Positions 1 to 8,100 of a stretch of 30,472 bases of DNA are shown piece by piece. The first letter of the stretch is position 1, and each line of letters starts with the position of its first letter. Source of the DNA: an uncultured Clostridia bacterium (lineage in GTDB: Bacteria > Bacillota > Clostridia > RUG12999); contig CATIYX010000169.1 in assembly GCA_949739095.1 (NCBI GenBank), forward strand, positions 1 through 30,472. Direction: 5' to 3'. The position numbers were made by a program, and so were the translations under genes. The notes under the pieces are model-generated. The model was not told the DNA's origin, made no database searches, and saw only the letters and a list, made by a program, of their open reading frames with translations.

Positions 1-54
1 CAATTCTATCATATGGTTGACTTCATATTCACTTCTGGTTACTTCTGTTTCCAT
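1..54 (-). CDS. N-terminal start of an unidentified protein, cut by the left edge
   Basis: Only the first 18 codons are present, reading METEVTRSEYEVNHMIEL on the minus strand with no stop before the edge. The start is well supported: a GGGAGGAG ribosome binding site lies at 63-70, 8 bases before the ATG (52-54). The gene runs in the same direction as the rubredoxin-fprA pair but lies beyond that pair's terminator, so it probably has its own promoter in 112-142. The visible residues match no family I recognise, so no function is offered. Confidence 0.6.
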   Translation of the reverse strand, partial: METEVTRSEYEVNHMIEL

Positions 55-111
55 AAATCCGTCTCCTCCCTTGTTGGTCATTCTTATTTTCAATATATGT
101 GCAAGTATGCT

Positions 112-142
112 ATAATATGTGTCCAAATTGGAGGATATGCAA
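112..142 (-). promoter_or_regulatory. Possible promoter with a 19-base spacer and internal dyad
   Basis: On the minus strand TTGCAT (137-142) and TATTAT (112-117) are separated by 19 bases. The spacer holds a short near-palindrome, TCCAATTTGGA. It would start transcription about 50 bases before the edge gene. A long spacer with a central dyad is the layout of MerR-type controlled promoters, but the -35 matches consensus at only three of six positions. The plus strand of the same segment carries an extended -10, TGCTATAAT (108-116), so the direction is uncertain. Confidence 0.3.
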
Positions 143-166
143 AAAGGCAGGAAAAAATCCTGCCTT
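141..166 (-). terminator. Intrinsic terminator of the rubredoxin-fprA unit
   Basis: A 9-bp perfect stem (144-152 with 158-166, core GGCAGGA/TCCTGCC) encloses a five-base loop. Read on the minus strand it is followed by a run of T (complement of 141-145). It lies about 50 bases after the fprA stop codon. Confidence 0.8.
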
Positions 167-216
167 GTGATGATAATGTGAGGAGAACACAAAAGCCGAA
201 CCCTCGAACATATTTA

Positions 217-1398
217 TTAAATTTGTGCGGCAAAATCCGCTGCGTATTGCCGGACCGTATCAAAATCGGCTTCCGTTGGTCGGAATAAAAATTTAATCGG
301 TTCACCGATTAAATTCAGTTTCAGCCCACGCACCCGTTCTGCCATCATGCCGCACGCTTCACCGCTCCAGCCATATGACCCGAATACTGCGCAGGGTTTC
401 CCTTTGTTAGAAATGGGGTCAATGCTGGAAAGTATGTCCCAAATTGGTTTCACAGCGTCACGGTTGATGGTGGGCGACCCAAACAGCAGCGCATCAGCCT
501 GTGCCAGCTTTCCGGCAAGAAAACCGGTATCATAATCAATCACATCAAACGCTTCCGCTTGAATGTCGTTTTGATTCAATGCTTCGCACAGAGCGTTTGC
601 CACTTGACGCGTGTATCCATAGGCAGATACATAAAAAATAGCGGCTGTTTTTTGCGTTTTTGGCTGTGGTGTGCTCCACGCACGGTATAACTCCATATTT
701 TGCCGGACGCGCTGACGCAAAATAGGACCATGGCTGGTGCAGATGGTGGTAAAATCAAACGGAGCAATTTTATCAAGACCGCTCAGCACAAAAGGTTTAA
801 AGGGACCAAAAATCGCATCGAAATATTCTTTCAGCGCGATATCATATTTTTTAGGATATACAATTTTTTCATCAAAGATATGTGGTTCGCAGTAGTGGCA
901 GCCGAAAACATCGCAGCTAAAGAGTGTTTTATCCGCTGCCAGATAGGTAAACATGGAATCGGGCCAATGCAAATTAGGTGCAATGGCAAATTCCAAAACA
1001 ACACCGTCACCCAAATCTAATTGATCTTTATCCTTTACAACCTGACTTTTGAAAGCAGCGCCCGCAATGCCGCCGATATTTTTAACGCCTGCGGCAGTCG
1101 CCACTACTGTGATATCCGGATTTGCTTTAAAAAGTTCATGTAAACAACCGGAATGGTCCGGTTCAGTATGGTTTAAAACCACATAGTCAATATCTGTGAT
1201 GGGGAGAATTTCGCGTATCTGCTCCAGATAGTCTGCACAGAAGGTTTCGTGCACAGCTTCTACCAGCGCAGTCTTTTCCCCTTTCACCAGATAGGCATTA
1301 TAGGACGTTCCAAAATCGGTTTTCATGATGATGTCAAATACGCGCAAATTCGGATTAAGCGCACCGACATAATATACATGGTCTGTTACTTGGATCAT
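217..1398 (-). CDS. fprA: Flavodiiron protein, FprA type (A-type flavoprotein)
   Basis: This is a 393-residue cytoplasmic flavodiiron protein, the usual length for the class. Such enzymes reduce O2 to water and/or NO to N2O, protecting anaerobes. The N-terminal beta-lactamase-like half carries the diiron ligands: H77-x-E79-x-D81-H82, H144 in LHWPDS, D163 in CDVFG and H223 in TSHGP. The C-terminal half (about residue 250 on) is flavodoxin-like, with the FMN loop SAYGYT and the segments FGSPT and FGSYGWSG. There is no fused rubredoxin or flavin reductase domain, so electrons must come from a separate carrier. The rubredoxin 67 bases upstream on the same strand is the obvious donor. An AAGGAGG ribosome binding site lies just before the ATG. 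O2 versus NO preference cannot be read from sequence. Confidence 0.95.
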   Translation of the reverse strand: MIQVTDHVYYVGALNPNLRVFDIIMKTDFGTSYNAYLVKGEKTALVEAVHETFCADYLEQIREILPITDIDYVVLNHTEPDHSGCLHELFKANPDITVVATAAGVKNIGGIAGAAFKSQVVKDKDQLDLGDGVVLEFAIAPNLHWPDSMFTYLAADKTLFSCDVFGCHYCEPHIFDEKIVYPKKYDIALKEYFDAIFGPFKPFVLSGLDKIAPFDFTTICTSHGPILRQRVRQNMELYRAWSTPQPKTQKTAAIFYVSAYGYTRQVANALCEALNQNDIQAEAFDVIDYDTGFLAGKLAQADALLFGSPTINRDAVKPIWDILSSIDPISNKGKPCAVFGSYGWSGEACGMMAERVRGLKLNLIGEPIKFLFRPTEADFDTVRQYAADFAAQI

Positions 1399-1424
1399 AG
1401 TAATACCTCCTTATATTATCATAG

Positions 1425-1457
1425 TGTCAGGCAGTTGCACCACACAACTGCCTGACA
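1425..1457 (-). repeat. Perfect 13-bp inverted repeat between rubredoxin and fprA
   Basis: TGTCAGGCAGTTG (1425-1437) is followed after seven bases by its exact reverse complement (1445-1457). On the minus strand it lies just after the rubredoxin stop codon and before the fprA ribosome binding site. No T run follows it, so it is not a standard terminator. It could partly attenuate, or protect the 3' end of the short rubredoxin message, or bind a regulator as DNA. Confidence 0.75.
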
Positions 1458-1465
1458 GAGATAAA

Positions 1466-1627
1466 TTATTCTGAAATTTGACTGAAAGCAGACTTGTCCA
1501 ATCCGCAAACAGGGCAAGTCCAATCGTCCGGCAAGTCATCAAATTTTGTTCCTGCCGCAATACCGTTTTCCGGATCGCCTGATTCTTCATCATAGATATA
1601 CCCACATACACATTCATATTTTGCCAT
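1466..1627 (-). CDS. Rubredoxin
   Basis: This is a 53-residue rubredoxin, the usual length for the family. It is a small iron protein that carries single electrons, most likely to the flavodiiron protein encoded next. The ATG at 1625-1627 is chosen because AGGAGGGAAC precedes it closely and the protein then begins MAKYEC; an in-frame extension upstream would add non-homologous residues. Conserved features are CGYIYDEE, GDPENGI, AGTKFDDLPDDW and the second iron knuckle CPVCG. The first knuckle reads C6-V-C8-G, with one residue between the cysteines rather than the canonical two. All four cysteines are present, so iron binding is likely, but the local geometry is unusual. Confidence 0.93.
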   Translation of the reverse strand: MAKYECVCGYIYDEESGDPENGIAAGTKFDDLPDDWTCPVCGLDKSAFSQISE

Positions 1628-1670
1628 AAAGTTCCCTCCTGTAAAAATCATACCAAATAAGTATAACATA

Positions 1671-1699
1671 ATGATAATACAAATAATGTTAAAATGCAA
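1671..1699 (-). promoter_or_regulatory. Candidate promoter for rubredoxin-fprA
   Basis: On the minus strand TTGCAT (1694-1699) and TATCAT (1671-1676) are 17 bases apart. This would start transcription about 35-40 bases before the rubredoxin ATG. The -10 matches consensus at five of six positions and the -35 at three. The surroundings are very AT-rich, so other placements are possible. Confidence 0.4.
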
Positions 1700-1810
1700 G
1701 ACCTTTTTCAAAAAAGTTGAAAATTTGTGTAAGTTTTCCGCTATCTTGCATATACTGCATTAGTATGGCGAACTATTTATAAAAATATGCAGGAGGGAAC
1801 GAAAAACACA

Positions 1811-1954
1811 ATGCCGCAACACAGAAAAGAATTAGAACGGATAGAAAAACCAAGTGCAAAGACGCCGCGGGAGATAAAGAAAATTGAGATAGAGGACATT
1901 GATGATTTGATTTTCCGCGATGGCTATGATATTAAAACACATTCAGAACGGTGA
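1811..1954 (+). CDS. Small charged protein of 47 residues, function unknown
   Basis: The frame reads from ATG 1811 to TGA 1952-1954 and gives a 47-residue hydrophilic protein. It starts MPQHRKELERIEKPS, has a basic-acidic middle (IKKIEIEDIDDLIF) and ends THSER. There is no signal peptide, membrane segment or cysteine. A strong AGGAGGG site lies at 1791-1797, but its 13-base spacing to the ATG is longer than ideal. A clear terminator follows 8 bases after the stop. Being a stand-alone, ribosome-site-led and terminated unit supports a real gene, although a small regulatory RNA occupying the same unit is the alternative. I recognise no family. Confidence 0.5.
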   Translation: MPQHRKELERIEKPSAKTPREIKKIEIEDIDDLIFRDGYDIKTHSER

Positions 1955-1961
1955 GAAAAAG

Positions 1962-1999
1962 AAATCCTTTGGCAAATTTAAGAGCCTAAGGATTTTTTT
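1962..1999 (+). terminator. Intrinsic terminator after the 47-residue gene
   Basis: AAATCCTT-T-GGC (1962-1973) pairs with GCC-T-AAGGATTT (1984-1995), giving an 11-bp stem with one T-T mismatch and a ten-base loop. A seven-base T run (1993-1999) ends it. It separates the small gene from the glucan synthase. Confidence 0.85.
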
Positions 2000-2007
2000 A
2001 TGATTTT

Positions 2008-2037
2008 TTGTATAAATTTCCCTGAGATTCTCATAAT
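2008..2037 (+). promoter_or_regulatory. Weak candidate promoter for the glucan synthase
   Basis: TTGTAT (2008-2013) and CATAAT (2032-2037) are 18 bases apart, leaving a leader of about 75 bases. The -10 is close to consensus and the -35 matches at three positions. A promoter is expected here because a strong terminator lies directly upstream, but this placement is tentative. Confidence 0.35.
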
Positions 2038-2118
2038 TTCCGTTTTAATAGGGCATGATAGAAAAGAATATCACACCATGAACAGAAAAACGGCAAAAGA
2101 AATGAATGGAGAATCTAC

Positions 2119-5100
2119 GTGCAAACACAAATATGGAAAAAAACACTCTGGCAGCAAGAAAAATGCATTCGATGGGCATATGAAACGGTGCGTCAGGATG
2201 CCGGAAACGGAGAAACCGTATGTGCTGCAGGACAGTGGTTATATGACAATTATTATTTGATGCAGCAACAGCTTGATATGATAAAAGACGAATTTCCGTG
2301 GCGGGTCTTTTTGCGCCAACCGGGAGACGGGGCAGTGCCGCGTATTTTTTTGCGTGCACAGGAAATTTTGCGTCATAACGCCGCGTTACAGCAGGAGACG
2401 TTGGCGCGGCAGCTTTCCGCATGGAAGGACTGGGGGTGCGAAGAATTGTGGCTGCTGCCGGATGCAATGCGTCTGGTGTGTTTCCGGCACATTGCAGACC
2501 TATGCAGACAGGTGGAGCGGACGCAAGCTGCCTATGCGTGGGCACGCCGCGCAGAAACAACATATTTACAAGGTAGCACACTACCGATTTCACAGAGAAA
2601 GATGCAGCAGCGCACATGTGTCCAGCATTTGGAACAACGGCTTCGGCAGCAGGGCAATTTAGGAAGTAAGGCATTGTCAAGGCTACGGAAACAATTGGAA
2701 GCGGAGGGGCTGGGACCGGAGACACTCAGCGCGGAGGAATACGAGTGGCAGGCGAAATGTCAGGCGCGTATGGGAGAAGCGGTTCGTGCGCTGATTTCTG
2801 TGCGGGACATAGACTGGCGAACCCTGTCTGCACAGGTATGTCCGGCGGAGCAAATGCTGCTGCAAGACCCTACAGGCATCTATGACAAAATGGATATGGA
2901 AAGTCGGAACCTCTATCTTGAGGAACTGATTCGACTTGCTAAAAAATTACGAAAAACAGACCTGCAATTAGCACAAAAAGCATTGGAACTGGCGCAGGGC
3001 GGACAAGACGAGCAGACACGGCATGTGGGATACTATTTGGTGGGAGAAGGTCAGCATATGCTGACAGGAGAACGGAAATTTTCCGGTATTGTGCCGCGGT
3101 ATATCGTAGCGACTACTTCAGCCGCACTGCTGCTGAGTGTAGTGTCAGCAGTCTGGACGCGCTCTTTGACGGTTGGAATTGTTTTGTTGATGCCATTTTT
3201 GCAGATTGCGGCACAAATTGTGCAGATGGTAATACGTCCGAAAGGTCGGCGGCGCGGTGTAGTGAAACTGGATATCGAAAAATGCAAGGAAACGCCGTCA
3301 GTTTTGCTAGTCGTTCCGGCATTGGTATCAGATGTGCAGCGGGGACGGGATTTGTTGCGACAGATAGAGCAATATTCTTATGCTTGTCGACTGCCTAACA
3401 TCTATTTTGCCTTAGCGGGCGATTTAAAAGAAGCATCCGAACAAAAACTGCCGGAGGATGATGAAATTGCGACTGCGCTTTGCAGCACGGTGCGGCAGAT
3501 GAATGTGGGACAGCCTCGTGAAATATTTTTCTATTTACAGCGAGAGCGGCAATATGTGCAGGCACAGAAGGTCTATACCGGTTGGGAACGCAAGCGAGGG
3601 GCATTGATGGAGCTGAACCGGCTGATAGCAGGACTGGAAAATGGTTATGTCATACAAAGTGGGCAGCTTCCGTCTATTGACTATGTGATTACGTTAGATG
3701 CAGATACGGTCTTACCTTATGACACAGCCGCAAAACTCATTGGCGCGGTAATGCATCCGCTGAACCGCCCACAGGTAGAACAAGGGGTTGTAACAAAGGG
3801 ATACGGTATTGTGAAGCCGGGCGAAATTGTTTCTGTAGAAGCGGCGGAGCAGACAGGTTTTAGTAAAATTTTTGCAGGACGTGGTGGTATCAGCCGCTAT
3901 GCTTCCCCGGCAGATTATTATCAATTAGCTTTTGGTGAAAGTATCTATATGGGGAAAGGGATTTATGACCCCAAACTATTTTTGCGGCTACTGGAGGAAG
4001 CGATTCCGGACAACCGTGTTTTGAGCCATGACCTTTTGGAAGGAGCATTTGTGCGCTGCGGCTATGCAGCGGACGCAGTATTTTTAGAGTCCTATCCAGC
4101 GCAATACCTGTCATTTATGCAGCGGGAACACCGCTGGATACGCGGAGACTGGCAGTTGCTGCCGTTTTTGTTGCCGCATATTCGGGACCGAAAAGGGGGA
4201 CGGCAGCGCAATCCGCTTTCCATGCTTTCCAGATGGGAAATAGCAGATAATTTGTTTCGCTCTTTGGTGCCGCTTCTGCAACTGACGGCACTGGGAATGG
4301 CGCCATTCTGCGGCGGCTGGCGGCTGGTAATTATCGTATTGGCGAGTATATTTTTTCCGGCGATAGTGACGGCAGGAAAAGAATTGCCCTGCCGCTGCGG
4401 CTGGAGAAATACAGGGCGGTCGCTGCGCGTTTGTCTATGGCAGTTTGTGTTTTTGGCACATCAGGCATATGTAGCGCTGGATGCGGCAGTGCGCACTTTA
4501 TGGCGGTTGTGTGTTACCAAAAAAAATTTGCTGGAATGGACAACGTCAGCAGAAACGGAGCGTAAACGAAAGGATTCATGGAAAGTCTATCAGCGGCGTA
4601 TGCTGTTTTCCACATGCATGGCAGTATATATGCTCTTTGCAGCAATTGTCCGTCCAGTATTTTTTGGATGGAATGCACTGCCCGTGGTTTTGTGGCTGGT
4701 AGCGCCTTATGCGGCGTGGTATATCAGCCGCCGGAAAGAGCGGAAGGAGGAAAAACTGACTCCGGCAGACCGGCAGTATTTGCGGCAAACAGCTCGGAAA
4801 ATGTGGCGGTATTTTGAGGATTACAGTCGTCCGGCAGCGCATTATATTCCGCCGGACAATATACAAATCAATCCACCGATTCCACCGACAGACCAAACCT
4901 CGCCTACGAATATTGGATTGGCACTATTGAGTGCGCTAGCGGCATGGGATTTCGGATTTATTACCAAATCGCATATGACAGCTTATTTACAGCGGATTGC
5001 GGGAACGGTGGACCGTTTAGAAAAATGGAATGGACATTTATATAATTGGTATGACACCAAAACACTGCGTGTCCTGCCACCACGCTATATTTCCACTGTG

Positions 5101-8100
5101 GACAGCGGAAATTTGGCAGGTGACTTGTTGGCATTGGCACAGGGCTTGCGGGAAGCAGCGGAGCAACCGCTGCAAACCTGTGAAAACTTGCGGCAAGGTC
5201 TGCTGGATACATTGGCGCTTGTGCAACAAGAAGGTGCGGTGCCGAACGAATCAATGTTGTGTGAACAAGACTGGAACCGTTTTTTGCAGGAGACGTTATC
5301 TTGGCTGCAAACTATAGAAAAGTCGCCGTGGCAGGAAATATGTATCAGACAGGTTCAGGAAGTTATGGACGAACAGAACATGGACGAGACTAGTGTGAAC
5401 AGAGACTGTCTGAAATTGGCAGACTGGGCACTGAAACTGGCGGAACAAATGGATTTCAGCGCATTGTATGATAAAAATAAAAGACTGTTTACCATTGGAT
5501 ATCAAGAGGAAAAGAAACAGTTTACGCCATCTTACTATGACCTGTTGGCATCTGAAGCACGGCAAACCAGTTTTGTGGCAATTGCCAAAGGCGATGTACC
5601 AGCGGAGCATTGGCAGCGGCTTTCTCGTGTTCCACTGTATGACCACGGACATGCAGGGCTTGCTTCCTGGTCTGGCACAATGTTTGAATATTACATGCCA
5701 CGGTTGCTTTTACGCAATGTGCCGCATACGGTGTTTGCAGATACCTATCAATATGTGTTGGATGTGCAAAAACAGTACGCGCAGCGGCGGGACATTCCGT
5801 GGGGGATGTCAGAATCTGCCTATGCGATGTTTGATGGTGGTTGGCGTTATCAATATTATGCTTTTGGCAATCCGGCGTTGGCGTTTAAAAGCGGGCAGGG
5901 TAAAGAGACGGTCGTGGCGCCCTATGCATCGCAGCTTGCACTGATGGAAGCACCGGAGGAAGCAACCCAAAATTTAAAATGGTTAGAATCCTTGGGCGCG
6001 GTCGGGCGTTATGGATTTTATGAAGCGGTGGACTGGACGCCGCGGCGGCAACTGCGAGGAAAAGACTATACTGTGGTGAAAAGCTATATGATTCACCATC
6101 TTGGTATGGGGCTATTGGCAATGCATGATGTACTGCAAAACCATACTATGCAGCAGCGATTTTTGCGCGACGCACGTATGCAGTCGGCGGACTATTTACA
6201 GCAGGAAAGGATGGCGGAGCAAATGAAAAAACGCAGTAGATGTCCAGAGCCGGCGAATCCGGCTGTACAAATGAAATTTAATGAAATCTCTTGTGCAAGG
6301 ACGGTATCGGATTTGCGTCAGGACGTGCCAGAGGTACAACTGCTGTCCAACAGCATGTTCAGTACATTGGTGGACAGCGGCGGCGGCGGTTATCTAAAAG
6401 GTGGCGACACCATGATGACACGATTTCGTGCTATGGGTGGCGAACCGCCTTATGGTACGTTTTTCTATTGCCGTGAAACAGGACAGGAACCGTGGAGTCC
6501 TGCTCTGCTGCCTGTGGGTGGAGCGCAGCAGTATGAAACAACGTTTACTACGCATATGGCGACATTTCACGCAAAAATGGATGGTATTACCAGCACATAC
6601 GAAGTTACAGTATCGCCGGAAGACCCATTGGAAGTGCGTAAGCTATTATTTCACAATGAAACAGGGCGAGAACGGCGGCTGGAGGTGACAAGTTATGTGG
6701 AACCTTGTATGATGCGGCAGCAAGCGGATGTAGCGCATATGGCGTTTGGAAAGTTGTTTATTCGGACACAGTATGTGGAAGATAAACATATGTTGCTGGC
6801 GGAAAAACGCCCTCGGGAAGCGGATGAACTGCCGCTGCTGCTGTTTCATCAGGTATGCACGCCGGAGTCAGATGGTAAAGTCACATTTGAAACATCGCGA
6901 GAACGCTTCATTGGTCGGTGCCACAGCCTGCGTGAACCTGCCGCTTTGCAGCAATCACTTAGCTGTACGCAAGGAGCAGCAGTAGACCCTTGTCTGTCGC
7001 TGCGCTGCACAATAACAATTCCACCATACAAAGATGTGACGCTCTACTATTTGACGGGAATGTCTCGCAGCAAGGAAGAAGCGTTGCAGTTGGCACAGAA
7101 GCACCGTTATGCGGCGTCCTGTGAGACAGTGTTTGAACGCAGTCTGGCAAGAAGCAATGTGGTGCACGAATATTTGCATATTACGAGTGAAGAAGAAGCG
7201 CTTGCTATGCAGCTTTTACGACATGTTTTATACCAGACGCCGCAAAAACAGAGACAGGTGCAGCAAAGTAAGAACAGGTTGGGACAAGCTGCACTTTGGC
7301 GGCTGGGAATTTCGGGTGATTTACCTATTCTGCTTTGTACGCTGGAAAGAGAAGCAGTCCTGCCGGAATTGTTGCTTAAAATCCATTCATTTTGGAAGCT
7401 GCGAGGATTTGTTTGTGATTTGGTGTTTTTGTTGGAGGAGCAAGACAGCTACCATCGACCTGTAGAGGAACGATTGCGGGAGTGGATGAATCAGTCGCAG
7501 GGGACGGATGGCATATTTCTCTGTCGGCGAGAAATGTTGCAAACTGGTGAAGAAGAACTATTGCAGACAGTGTCTCGTATTCAGCTGGATGGCGGAAAAG
7601 AACTGGATGAACAGTTAAATCTGCCGCCGGAAATCAAGTTATCAAAGCTGCAGCAATTACAGGGAGGAGCAGTAGAACGGGAACGTCCTTCACTGTTGTT
7701 TTGGAATGGTATCGGCGGTTTTGACCCGCAGAGCGGTGAATATGTTATTTGGCTGGAGGAAGATGTGAAAACGCCGCTTCCGTGGGTCAATGTCATTGCG
7801 GGAAAACAGTTGGGATTTTTGAGCAGCGAAAGCGGTAGCGGTTTTACCTATGCATATAACAGCAGAGAATATAAACTCACGCCGTGGAGCAATGATTTTG
7901 TGGAGGACTCACAGGGTGAGTGGTTTTTACTGCAAGATGTACAGAAAGGTAACAACTGGAGTATTACCAGCAGTCCTGCGTCCAGTGCAGGAGTTTATAG
8001 TATCCGTCACGGATTTGGCTATTCAATATACCAACATGACGCCTATGAAATCGCGGGAGAATTGACTGTTTTTGCAGCACAGGAACAGCCTGTCAAAATT

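Noticed and set aside
13..288. 91-codon plus-strand frame over the left end
   Set aside because: It overlaps the terminator and 3' end of fprA and the ribosome site of the edge gene on the other strand. No start signal.
1664..1690. PerR-box-like sequence upstream of rubredoxin
   Set aside because: PerR control of rubredoxin/flavodiiron genes is known in clostridia, but here only about 10 of 14 half-site positions fit and the repeats are direct rather than inverted, in very AT-rich DNA.
2045..2725. 226-codon minus-strand frame at the start of the glucan synthase
   Set aside because: Antisense shadow overlapping well-supported coding sequence, with no ribosome site or homology pattern.
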